From an uncultured Clostridia bacterium (GTDB lineage Bacteria; Bacillota; Clostridia; Christensenellales; CAG-917): 8,402 nucleotides of DNA. The notes below the pieces were generated by a model, which saw nothing but the letters and a program-made list of their open reading frames with translations, was not told the origin of the DNA and did no database searches. Positions within the stretch are counted from its first letter, which is position 1. Every line of letters starts with the position of its first letter. A program made the position numbers and the translations under genes. The stretch is from assembly GCA_946056785.1 (NCBI GenBank), contig CAMGKS010000047.1, forward strand, positions 1-8,402, written 5' to 3'. Of this stretch, positions 1 to 6,141 are shown in pieces.

Positions 1-32
1 GAAATCGCAATTTTGCGGCAAATGGGAAAAAC

Positions 33-61
33 AGCCGACTACTGAGTCGGCTATTTTTTTT
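33..61 (+). terminator. Intrinsic terminator of an off-window upstream transcript
   Basis: An 8-bp perfect stem pairs AGCCGACT (33-40) with AGTCGGCT (45-52) across the loop ACTG, followed by A and eight T residues (54-61). This is a textbook rho-independent terminator for plus-strand transcription. It most likely ends a gene left of the window and separates it from the metF operon. A small hairpin (CGCAA 6-10 with TTGCG 13-17) precedes it. Bases 1-32 are too short to assign to a gene. The terminator could instead be the attenuator arm of an off-window leader RNA, which cannot be excluded. Confidence 0.85.
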
Positions 62-107
62 GCGTTTGACGCCGAATATTTATAAAGAGTCTTTTTATTT
101 TCTATGC

Positions 108-135
108 TTGATTTACATAGTGAATGTGTTATAAT
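108..135 (+). promoter_or_regulatory. Probable sigma-A promoter of the metF-metH operon
   Basis: The -35 box TTGATT (108-113) and a perfect -10 box TATAAT (130-135) are 16 bp apart, and a TG at 127-128 gives an extended -10 (TGTTATAAT read from 127). Transcription should start near 142. It lies just downstream of the terminator at 33-61 and is the best promoter seen before metF. No internal promoter of similar quality is visible within the operon. Confidence 0.7.
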
Positions 136-141
136 GTCATT

Positions 142-392
142 ATCGTTCAAATGTTGATTTGCCGATATTTTCAGTTGATGAATTTATCACGTGAAAAGGT
201 AAGTATAAGAGCATATTGTCGGCTGTCGATTTAAACGTTTATAACTGCATTTAAAGCGTATGAGTTGCGGAAACAACACGGCTAATGACAAATTACGGTT
301 CGTATTTATTACGGCGTCTGACGTTAGCTATCGATTTGATTTAAGCCTTAACGCATTTACGTGCGGATAAAATATCGTATAAAGGTAAGAAT
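142..392 (+). other. Long 5' leader of the metF operon, unrecognised
   Basis: About 250 nt separate the predicted start of transcription from the metF ATG. I see none of the conserved boxes of SAM-I, SAM-II, cobalamin, tetrahydrofolate or T-box leaders. Short complementary segments exist: GCCGA 161-165 with TCGGC 219-223, GTTG 264-267 with CAAC 274-277, and CGCA 352-355 with TGCG 362-365. There is no intrinsic terminator within the leader, so any control would more likely act on translation or be absent. Two short ATG frames (151-234 and 260-370) lack ribosome binding sites. Confidence 0.45.
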
Positions 393-1268
393 ATGAAAAT
401 TAAAGATTTGCTTACATCAAACACGTTGTCACTGTCATTTGAGGTTTTTCCGCCGAAAACGGAAACAAGTTTTGAAAACGTGAAAACGGCAACCGAGGAA
501 ATAGCGAAATTAAAGCCGTCTTTTATGAGCGTCACTTATGGCGCTGGCGGCGGAACAAGCAAATATACCTTGCAAATTGCAAAGAACATAAAAGAACTTT
601 ACGGCGTTCCGACGTTAGCCCATCTGACTTGCGTTTCGTCCACAAAAGAAACGGTCAGTCAGAAGATAAAAGAGATAAAAGCCGCCAACATAACGAACGT
701 TATGGCTTTGCGTGGAGATATTCCGCCCGAACTTGAAAACGACGACAGAACGAAGTGGGATTATAGATATGCTATAGACCTTATAAGGGAACTTAAAGAA
801 GCAGGCGATTTCTGTATCGGAGCGGCGTGCTATCCTGAAATTCATCCTGAAAGCAAGAATCAGCATGAAGACATATTTTATCTTAAAGAAAAGGTCAATG
901 CCGGTGTAGATTTTCTTACCACGCAGATGTTTTTCGACAATAATTTGCTTTACAATTTCCTTTATAAAATACGTGAAGCGGGTATCACGGTTCCGGTTAT
1001 ACCGGGAATTATGCCTATTACGAATGCCAATCAGGTGGAAAGGGCAATTAAACTGTCCGGCTCGTTTATGCCGCAAAGATTTAAAAGCCTTGTAGATAAA
1101 TTCGGCTCCGACCCTGCGGCTATGAAACAGGCGGGAATCGCTTATGCTACCGACCAGATTATAGATTTGTATGCCAACGGAATTAAAAACGTACACGTTT
1201 ATTCAATGAATAAGCCTGACGTTGCGGCGAAAATTAAAAATAATCTTTCAGATATTTTGGGTAAATAG
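393..1268 (+). CDS. metF: 5,10-methylenetetrahydrofolate reductase (MetF)
   Basis: This cytoplasmic flavoprotein reduces 5,10-methylene-THF to 5-methyl-THF, the methyl donor for methionine synthase. The 291-residue product matches the usual length of bacterial MetF (about 290-300) and is a single FAD-binding TIM barrel. Visible family motifs are FEVFPPK at 16-22 (with the conserved catalytic-region Glu17), VTYGAGG at 47-53, LRGD at 106-109 (the flavin-site Asp109), TTQMFFD at 176-182 (Gln178 in the folate site) and PVIPGIMP at 201-208. The ATG at 393 follows a modest AAAGGTAAG (381-389). It is the first gene of the operon with the MetH reactivation protein and metH, so the methyl donor and its consumer are made together. 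A 77-nt gap without a terminator leads to the next gene. The electron donor (NADH or ferredoxin) cannot be told from the sequence, and no MetV-like zinc subunit gene is present here. Confidence 0.95.
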   Translation: MKIKDLLTSNTLSLSFEVFPPKTETSFENVKTATEEIAKLKPSFMSVTYGAGGGTSKYTLQIAKNIKELYGVPTLAHLTCVSSTKETVSQKIKEIKAANITNVMALRGDIPPELENDDRTKWDYRYAIDLIRELKEAGDFCIGAACYPEIHPESKNQHEDIFYLKEKVNAGVDFLTTQMFFDNNLLYNFLYKIREAGITVPVIPGIMPITNANQVERAIKLSGSFMPQRFKSLVDKFGSDPAAMKQAGIAYATDQIIDLYANGIKNVHVYSMNKPDVAAKIKNNLSDILGK

Positions 1269-1330
1269 ATTATTAATCAGCGTGATTGCCGCCGATAAAC
1301 CGCCGTAAAACTTTAAAAACGGATAGTATA

Positions 1331-1348
1331 AAGGAGCGGATATTGATG
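1331..1348 (+). promoter_or_regulatory. Ribosome binding site fixing the start of the MetH reactivation gene
   Basis: AAGGAG at 1331-1336 lies 9 nt before the ATG at 1346. The frame stays open upstream to a TTG at 1286, but the 20 extra residues have no ribosome binding site of their own and would include this Shine-Dalgarno sequence inside the coding region. The ATG at 1346 is therefore preferred. Confidence 0.75.
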
Positions 1349-2029
1349 AGTTTTACCGTTTTAACGAAAATATATAGCGAGCCGCCCTTTTGCGAAAGGG
1401 AAATACTCCGTTATGCCGGTTGCAAAGCTACCGACAACTCGATAATTGATTTATTAAATAGCTGCATAGACGAAACGAAGGGAAAACTTACGTATAAAGT
1501 GTGCTATTGTATATCTCCTTTTTCGGTTTCAGACGGCGTTTGCGATTTCCATGCGTTTAAAACAAAATCGGAAGATCTCGCTTCTCATTTGTCGAAATGC
1601 AATAGAGCCGTTTTATTTGCCTCGACAGTCGGCGTTGAAATCGACAGACTCATTGCAAAATATTCTTTAATTTCGCCGGCAAAGGCATTGATGTTTCAGG
1701 CAATAGGAACAGAACGCATAGAGGCACTGTGCGACGCTTTTTGCGCGGACTTGCAAAAGCAATTCAATACCGTGCAACGATACAGCCCCGGATATGGCGA
1801 TTTACCGCTCGATATGCAGAAAGAATTTTTCAATTTACTCGATTGCGGCAAAAGGATAGGACTGTTTTTGAACGACAGCTTGCTTATGTCTCCTTCTAAA
1901 TCGGTAACCGCTATTGTGGGAATATCAGATGAAAGCGAATCGGCTGACGATAGCCGTATAAATAAATTATGCAAAAATAAATGCTCTGCGTGCGGGAAGG
2001 AATTTTGCACTTTCAGGAGAGACGAATGA
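1346..2029 (+). CDS. Stand-alone methionine synthase reactivation (SAM-binding) protein
   Basis: This 227-residue protein corresponds to the C-terminal activation module that is fused to MetH in E. coli. It should bind S-adenosylmethionine and let an electron donor re-methylate MetH cobalamin when it has oxidised to cob(II)alamin. Supporting features are the AdoMet-loop-like RYSPGYGDLPLD at 145-156, the segment SLLMSPSKSVTAIVG at 178-192 typical of split activation proteins, and FASTVGVEIDRLI at 91-103. The adjoining MetH lacks exactly this domain. In Thermotoga maritima a separate protein of this type (TM0269) is known to reactivate MetH (TM0268); here the gene precedes metH. The protein is cysteine-rich (14 Cys), and Cys209, Cys213, Cys216 and Cys221 form a C-x3-C-x2-C-x4-C tail that could hold a metal or Fe-S cluster (inference). 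Its TGA overlaps the metH ATG, implying translational coupling. Confidence 0.85.
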   Translation: MSFTVLTKIYSEPPFCEREILRYAGCKATDNSIIDLLNSCIDETKGKLTYKVCYCISPFSVSDGVCDFHAFKTKSEDLASHLSKCNRAVLFASTVGVEIDRLIAKYSLISPAKALMFQAIGTERIEALCDAFCADLQKQFNTVQRYSPGYGDLPLDMQKEFFNLLDCGKRIGLFLNDSLLMSPSKSVTAIVGISDESESADDSRINKLCKNKCSACGKEFCTFRRDE

Positions 2030-4425
2030 ATTTTAAAGATTATTTAAAAAACAACGTTGTATATTTTGACGGCGGAATGGGTACTTTGCTTCAAAAAAGA
2101 GGACTTAAGCCGGGGGAGTTTCCCGAACGTTGGAATATATCCAATCCGTCGGTGATAACAGAAATTCATAAAGAGTATTTCGACGCCGGAAGTAACGTTG
2201 TGTGCACGAATACTTTCGGGGCAAACCGTTTTAAATTTTCTGACGCAGAACTTGACGAAATAATAAAAGCCGCGTTGACAAACGCTAAAGAAGCAAGAGA
2301 AAAATCTTTGTCGGCTCGGCAAAAATTTATTGCTCTCGACGTCGGTCCTTTAGGCAAAATGTTGAAACCGTTGGGAGATTTAGATTTCGAAGACGCTGTT
2401 TCGGCTTTTGCTCAGGTTATAAAAATCGGCGTTAAGTACGGTGCCGAACTTATATTGATCGAAACGATGAACGATAGTTATGAAACGAAAGCCGCTCTTC
2501 TTGCCGCAAAAGAAAACAGCGATTTACCGGTTATCGTTTCAAATGCTTACGGGGAAGACGGGAAGTTGATGACGGGTGCTTCGCCTGCCGCTATGGTTGC
2601 TATGCTCGAAGGTTTGGGGGCGGACGCTTTGGGCGCGAATTGTTCGTTAGGACCAAAGCAATTACAGAGCGTTGCAACGGAGTTGTTGGAGAATGCGTCT
2701 GTGCCCGTTATTATTAAACCTAACGCAGGACTTCCTAAATCTGTCGACGGAAAAACGGTATACGACGTTTTGCCCGACGAATTTGCAAAAGACCTTGCCG
2801 TGCTTGTCGAAAAGGGTGTTCGCATAGTCGGCGGTTGCTGCGGCACGACGCCTGAATATATCGCTGAGCTTTGCTCTGAAACTGCGGATATCGAACCTGC
2901 GGAAATACAAGCTAAAAGCTTTTCCGTGGTTTCGTCTTATACTCATTCGGTTAAGTTTGGCGAAGTTCCCGTTCTTATAGGAGAAAGAATTAATCCGACG
3001 GGTAAAAAGCGTTTTAAACAGGCATTGTATGAAAACGATATAGCATATATCCTTTCCGAGGGGGTAGCTCAACAGGAAAAAGGAGCGCAGATTCTCGACG
3101 TCAACGTGGGACTTCCGGAAGTTGACGAAACGGATATGCTTAAAAGAGTTATAACCGAATTGCAGGCTGTTAGCGATTTGCCGTTGCAGATCGATACATC
3201 GTCTGTCGTGGCAATGGAAACGGCGCTTCGCCTTTACAACGGAAAAGCTATGATAAATTCGGTAAACGGAAAAGAAGAAAGCATGAAAGCGGTTTTCCCG
3301 CTCGTAAAGAAATACGGCGGCGTCGTTGTGGCTTTAACGCTTGACGAAAACGGCATTCCCGATACTTGTGAGGGCAGAGTAGAAATAGCAAAGAAAATAT
3401 TAAAACGTGCCGAAGAATACGGTATCGACAAAAAGGATATAATTTTCGATCCGCTGGCAATGACAATCAGCGCGGATAATAGTGCCGCTTGTATTACTCT
3501 TTCGGCAGTTAATGCGATAAAAAACGAATTAGGTTGCAATACTTCGCTTGGCGTGTCAAACGTTTCGTTCGGTTTGCCGAACAGAAGTGCCGTAAACAGC
3601 GTGTTTTTTGCTATGGCTCTGGAAAACGGTTTATCGGCGGCGATAATGAATCCTTATTCCGGCGATATGATGAAAACGTATTATACGTATATGGCGCTTA
3701 AAGGGCTTGATGAAAATTGCCGTCAATATTTATCCGTTGCGGAAAGTTTCATCGGCGAAACCGTAGCCACGGTTGCAAAAACGGAAATTAATAGTGATTT
3801 TGCTTCCGATTTGCAAAGAGCCATAGTTAAAGGCTTTAAAGAAAAGGCGGCCGAACTGACCGCAACGCTTTTAAAAACCGTTGCGCCGATTGAAATCGTA
3901 AATAATGAAATTATTCCGTCGCTTAATATAGTCGGTAAAGGTTTTGAAAACAAAAATATTTATCTTCCGCAACTTTTGATGAGCGCGGAGGCTGCCAAAA
4001 GTGCTTTTGAAGTTATAAAGACGTCCGTTGACGGCAATAAGAACTCCGCATTAAAATGCAAGTTTGTTATTGCGACGGTTTACGGCGATATACACGATAT
4101 AGGCAAAAACATAGTGAAACTTTTGCTTGAAAATTACGGTTTCGACGTTGTCGACTTGGGTAAGGACGTGCCATGTGAAAAAATCGTCGATACGGTTGTA
4201 GAATTGCACGCTCCGCTTGTAGGACTCAGTGCTCTTATGACTACGACAGTGCCTTCTATGGAAAAAACGATAAAGCTGCTTAAAAAAGATGCCCCTTGGT
4301 GCAAAGTTATTGTCGGAGGCGCCGTATTGACAAAGGAATACGCCGCGCGTATCGGGGCGGACGCATACGCCAAAGACGCTATGGAAACGGTTCGTTATGC
4401 CGAGTCGGTTTGGGGAAAGGATTAA
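2026..4425 (+). CDS. metH: Cobalamin-dependent methionine synthase, lacking the reactivation domain
   Basis: This enzyme transfers a methyl group from 5-methyl-THF via cobalamin to homocysteine. Its 799 residues hold three parts. The homocysteine barrel (about 1-290) has the zinc ligands Cys206 (in GANC) and Cys271/Cys272 (in GGCCGTT). The pterin-binding barrel (about 315-570) has LIGERINPTG at 317-326, LDVNVG at 357-362, QIDTS at 388-392 and INSVNG at 410-415. The cobalamin cap and Rossmann part (about 590-799) has DIHDIG at 688-693 with the cobalt ligand His690, SAL at 735-737 and VGG at 763-765. The ~1,200-residue E. coli enzyme carries an additional C-terminal activation domain; here that function is the upstream gene. 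The ATG at 2026 follows AGGAGA (2015-2020) and overlaps the upstream stop as ATGA. An in-frame ATG at 1981 is rejected because it lies deep in the preceding gene and lacks a ribosome binding site. All catalytic residues appear intact. Confidence 0.97.
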   Translation: MNFKDYLKNNVVYFDGGMGTLLQKRGLKPGEFPERWNISNPSVITEIHKEYFDAGSNVVCTNTFGANRFKFSDAELDEIIKAALTNAKEAREKSLSARQKFIALDVGPLGKMLKPLGDLDFEDAVSAFAQVIKIGVKYGAELILIETMNDSYETKAALLAAKENSDLPVIVSNAYGEDGKLMTGASPAAMVAMLEGLGADALGANCSLGPKQLQSVATELLENASVPVIIKPNAGLPKSVDGKTVYDVLPDEFAKDLAVLVEKGVRIVGGCCGTTPEYIAELCSETADIEPAEIQAKSFSVVSSYTHSVKFGEVPVLIGERINPTGKKRFKQALYENDIAYILSEGVAQQEKGAQILDVNVGLPEVDETDMLKRVITELQAVSDLPLQIDTSSVVAMETALRLYNGKAMINSVNGKEESMKAVFPLVKKYGGVVVALTLDENGIPDTCEGRVEIAKKILKRAEEYGIDKKDIIFDPLAMTISADNSAACITLSAVNAIKNELGCNTSLGVSNVSFGLPNRSAVNSVFFAMALENGLSAAIMNPYSGDMMKTYYTYMALKGLDENCRQYLSVAESFIGETVATVAKTEINSDFASDLQRAIVKGFKEKAAELTATLLKTVAPIEIVNNEIIPSLNIVGKGFENKNIYLPQLLMSAEAAKSAFEVIKTSVDGNKNSALKCKFVIATVYGDIHDIGKNIVKLLLENYGFDVVDLGKDVPCEKIVDTVVELHAPLVGLSALMTTTVPSMEKTIKLLKKDAPWCKVIVGGAVLTKEYAARIGADAYAKDAMETVRYAESVWGKD

Positions 4426-4426
4426 A

Positions 4427-4831
4427 ATGATTATTTCTACAAGAGGAAGATATGCTTTAAGAGTTATGATTGACCTTGCCGAAAACGGCAACGGGCAATA
4501 TATAGCCATGAAAAAAATTGCGGACAGACAGGGTGTTTCTTTAAAGTATCTCGAACGCATTTTGCCCGTTTTGACGCAGAACGGAATAGTCGAAGGTATA
4601 CACGGTAAAGGCGGCGGTTACAGGCTGACTAAAAAACCGGAAGAATACAGAGTGGGAGATATTTTGCGTCTTACCGAAGGAAATTTAGTGCCTGTAAGTT
4701 GCCTTGAAGACGGCGCCCCAATTTGCGAAAGGGCGAATGAGTGCCGCACGCTTCCTATGTGGAAAGAGTTGAATAAATTAGTCAACGATTATTTTGATAA
4801 CGTGCGTTTGTCTGATTTGCTGAAAAAATAA
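4427..4831 (+). CDS. Rrf2-family transcriptional regulator (IscR/CymR-like)
   Basis: This is a 134-residue DNA-binding protein, the normal Rrf2 length. It begins MIISTRGRYALRVMIDLA and has a winged helix-turn-helix (about 26-68) with IADRQGVSLKYLERIL at 31-46 and the wing HGKGGGYRL at 59-67, both hallmarks of the family. Cys92, Cys100 and Cys106 sit where IscR has its Fe-S ligands Cys92, Cys98 and Cys104, so cluster binding is plausible. The IscR ligand His107 aligns with Leu109, so any fourth ligand differs. CymR of Bacillus, the sulfur regulator of this family, lacks such a triad. The ATG at 4427 comes one base after the metH stop, with GGGGAAAGG at 4412-4420 inside the end of metH; an in-frame ATG at 4397 is rejected as lying inside metH. 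Co-transcription suggests control of methionine, sulfur or Fe-S genes, possibly of its own operon (inference). Confidence 0.92.
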   Translation: MIISTRGRYALRVMIDLAENGNGQYIAMKKIADRQGVSLKYLERILPVLTQNGIVEGIHGKGGGYRLTKKPEEYRVGDILRLTEGNLVPVSCLEDGAPICERANECRTLPMWKELNKLVNDYFDNVRLSDLLKK

Positions 4832-4845
4832 TTTGCAATTTAAAA

Positions 4846-4871
4846 CAAGAGTTATAAGGCAAGAGTTATAA
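4846..4871 (+). repeat. Tandem 12-bp direct repeat after the Rrf2 gene
   Basis: CAAGAGTTATAA occurs at 4846-4857 and again at 4860-4871, a 14-bp period. It lies between the end of the Rrf2 gene and the putative terminator. The second copy runs into TATAAT (4867-4872), but no -35 box stands at the right distance, so a promoter is not supported. The function is unknown. Confidence 0.6.
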
Positions 4872-4890
4872 TGTCTAAACGTGCGTTAAG

Positions 4891-4915
4891 TAGAGTAATC
4901 CTCTATTCTTTTATT
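4891..4915 (+). terminator. Weak putative terminator of the metF-metH-Rrf2 operon
   Basis: TAGAG (4891-4895) pairs with CTCTA (4901-4905) across TAATC, followed by the T-rich stretch TTCTTTTATT. The stem is short, so termination would be weak. It is the only terminator-like structure between the operon and the convergent AraC-type gene. On the minus strand the hairpin lacks a U tract. Confidence 0.4.
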
Positions 4916-4958
4916 TCGTTTTGACTTTACGTTGAGCTTTTTTCGTTTTCGTTTTGGT

Positions 4959-5828
4959 TTACTTGATAGCTACAAGTTCGATATAACCGCGTTCTCCGCG
5001 GGGTTCTAATTGAATTCGCGGATTTTCGTTATCCCATTCATAACCGATAGTTTTCGGGTCGAATTTTTTTATAGCTTCCCAAACGCAAGCAATCGCACTT
5101 TCATAATCTTCTTCTTCAAATTTTTCTCCTTGAAATTTCAGATATTTGCAAGGCGGCAGTTCGACGATATCAAAACCGTTTGGAATAATTCCGTCATAAT
5201 CGACAGGTACTTCTACGCCTTGAACGTATTTCGACGTGTTGGGTTTAACGAATTTATCGGGCAGCCAAAGGCTTACCGGTTCGTTTGAAATGGACGACAT
5301 ACTTATAAGCAGACCCCAAATTTCACATCCTACTTCTTCACAATACTCTAAGTAATTCGTAGCTTTAATTCCGGGCTTAAATAATACCTTTCTTGCCGGT
5401 TTTTCAACAACTTGAATGAATACGTTTTTTAAATTTTCCATATTTATCTCCTTTTTCATTTTAGAATATTTTACGTCGTAGGGAGTAAACAAATATAACG
5501 GAACGGGGTTGTTTGCATATTCGTGCGGATTGCAACCGAATTCGCGGTAAAATGCACGCTGATAACCGTCAACGCTATTGAATCCGAATTCAAACGCCAC
5601 GCTTGATATCGTTGTTTTCTCATCTCTCAATTTAAGAGCCGAATTTGAAAGTCTGAATTTGCGAATGTAATTGGCAGGTGAAATGTTAAGAATTTCTACA
5701 AATAATCTGTATGAATGCCAAGGCGAATACAATGAAACTTTTGATAAATCGGCAAGCGTTATTTTGTCGGTTAAATGCTCTGCAATATAATTTTGCATTC
5801 TGTGCACGGCTTCTATTTGTTCGTTCAT
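4959..5828 (-). CDS. AraC-family regulator with GyrI-like effector-binding domain
   Basis: This 289-residue transcription factor has the Rob-type architecture. An N-terminal AraC double helix-turn-helix covers about 1-107: helix pair one around ITLADLSKVSLYSPWHSYRLF (23-43), helix pair two around TISSVAFEFGFNSVDGYQRAF (73-93), then the conserved FGCNPHEY (97-104). A short linker leads to a GyrI/SoxS-ligand-type domain (about 130-289) ending RIQLEPRGERGYIELV. Such domains bind small hydrophobic or cationic ligands and tune DNA binding. The ATG at 5826-5828 has AGGAG (complement of 5834-5838) 5 nt upstream. The alcohol dehydrogenase lies upstream on the same strand, behind a terminator, so the two are probably separate transcription units. 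The target genes and ligand are unknown. Oddly, a perfect internal ribosome binding site precedes Met130, at the domain border. The gene is convergent with the methionine operon. Confidence 0.92.
   Translation of the reverse strand: MNEQIEAVHRMQNYIAEHLTDKITLADLSKVSLYSPWHSYRLFVEILNISPANYIRKFRLSNSALKLRDEKTTISSVAFEFGFNSVDGYQRAFYREFGCNPHEYANNPVPLYLFTPYDVKYSKMKKEINMENLKNVFIQVVEKPARKVLFKPGIKATNYLEYCEEVGCEIWGLLISMSSISNEPVSLWLPDKFVKPNTSKYVQGVEVPVDYDGIIPNGFDIVELPPCKYLKFQGEKFEEEDYESAIACVWEAIKKFDPKTIGYEWDNENPRIQLEPRGERGYIELVAIK
5439..5456 (-). promoter_or_regulatory. Internal ribosome binding site and start at Met130 of the AraC-type gene
   Basis: On the minus strand AAAAAGGAG (complement of 5448-5456) stands 6 nt before an in-frame ATG (complement of 5439-5441). 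This is at least as good as the site used for the full-length protein. Initiation here would give a 160-residue product (4959-5441) made of the GyrI-like ligand-binding domain alone. The Shine-Dalgarno sequence is itself encoded by linker codons 125-127 (Lys-Lys-Glu). Use of this start is inferred, not shown. Confidence 0.6.
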
Positions 5829-5846
5829 ATTTACTCCTACTACGAC

Positions 5847-5877
5847 ATTATATCTTGTTTAATATTTAACGTCTCGA
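5847..5877 (-). promoter_or_regulatory. Possible promoter of the AraC-type regulator
   Basis: A perfect TATAAT on the minus strand (complement of 5847-5852) lies about 19 nt before the gene's start codon, giving a very short leader of roughly 12 nt that still contains the AGGAG. The -35 region is poor: TCGAGA (complement of 5872-5877) at a long 19-bp spacing. Weak basal expression or help from an activator would fit. Confidence 0.45.
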
Positions 5878-5886
5878 CTTTTTTTG

Positions 5887-5940
5887 TCTTCTTTGAAGCA
5901 AGGACGATTTAAAAATTTTAAAACGTTGCTTCGACGAAGA
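5887..5940. repeat. 54-bp imperfect inverted repeat upstream of the AraC-type gene
   Basis: The arms nest as TCTTC 5887-5891 with GAAGA 5936-5940, GAAGCAA 5895-5901 with TTGCTTC 5926-5932, and the AT core TTTAAAA 5908-5914 with TTTTAAA 5916-5922. No T run follows on either strand, so it does not look like a terminator. It sits just upstream of the putative promoter of the regulator and could be an operator or a cruciform. The regulator binding there itself is only a guess. Confidence 0.55.
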
Positions 5941-5952
5941 GAATAATTTTGT

Positions 5953-5991
5953 AAAAAATAATACGAACGTTTTCGTCCGTATTATTTTTTT
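5953..5991 (-). terminator. Bidirectional intrinsic terminator downstream of the alcohol dehydrogenase
   Basis: ACG 5967-5969 pairs with CGT 5974-5976 around a TTTT loop. After one A/C mismatch the stem continues from 5965 outward to 5953 against 5978 to 5990, giving about 16 pairs in all. T runs flank it on both strands (seven on plus, six on minus). Both neighbouring genes are on the minus strand, so its likely job is to end the alcohol dehydrogenase transcript, about 150 nt past the stop, before the regulator's own promoter. Confidence 0.75.
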
Positions 5992-6060
5992 AGATTAATT
6001 AAAATTTTAAAATAATTTTATTTGTCGGCTTAATTGCCATCGGTAAATTCGGCTTTTTTT

Positions 6061-6109
6061 GCTTGTTTTATTAGGTTTTAAATTTCGAATTTAACGCTAT
6101 GGAACAAGC
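6061..6109. repeat. Inverted repeat just downstream of the alcohol dehydrogenase
   Basis: GCTTGTT (6061-6067) is complementary to AACAAGC (6103-6109). Between them is a second dyad, TTAAATT (6078-6084) with AATTTAA (6088-6094). In the minus-strand transcript the structure begins about 30 nt after the stop codon. No U run follows it, so it may protect the RNA 3' end or be incidental. The rest of the spacer 5829-6141 is AT-rich and shows no gene. Confidence 0.45.
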
Positions 6110-6141
6110 TCTTAATAAAATCTCAACCGTAATTGAATATT

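Noticed and set aside
151..370. Two short reading frames in the metF leader (27 codons at 151-234 and 36 codons at 260-370) as possible leader peptides
   Set aside because: Neither has a Shine-Dalgarno sequence, the first would start about 10 nt from the predicted transcript end, and neither is rich in methionine or followed by an attenuator hairpin.
62..392. A SAM, cobalamin, tetrahydrofolate or T-box riboswitch before metF
   Set aside because: I looked for their conserved sequence boxes and saw none, so I list only an unrecognised leader.
615..1196. A 193-codon minus-strand frame inside metF
   Set aside because: It is antisense to an intact metF with all family motifs and has no recognisable product.
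1286..1345. Upstream TTG start for the reactivation protein
   Set aside because: The added residues have no ribosome binding site, and a clear AAGGAG serves the ATG at 1346.
1981..2025. Upstream ATG start for metH at 1981
   Set aside because: It lies well inside the previous gene without a ribosome binding site. The ATG at 2026 has AGGAGA, and the homocysteine-domain start fits.
4051..4560. A 169-codon minus-strand frame across the metH and Rrf2 junction
   Set aside because: It overlaps the cobalamin-binding domain and the Rrf2 start, both well supported, so it is a shadow.
5439..5460. A frameshift or two separate genes in the AraC-type region
   Set aside because: The frame is continuous through the linker without a stop, and AraC plus GyrI-like fusions are a known architecture. 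The internal start is reported as an addition, not as a gene break.
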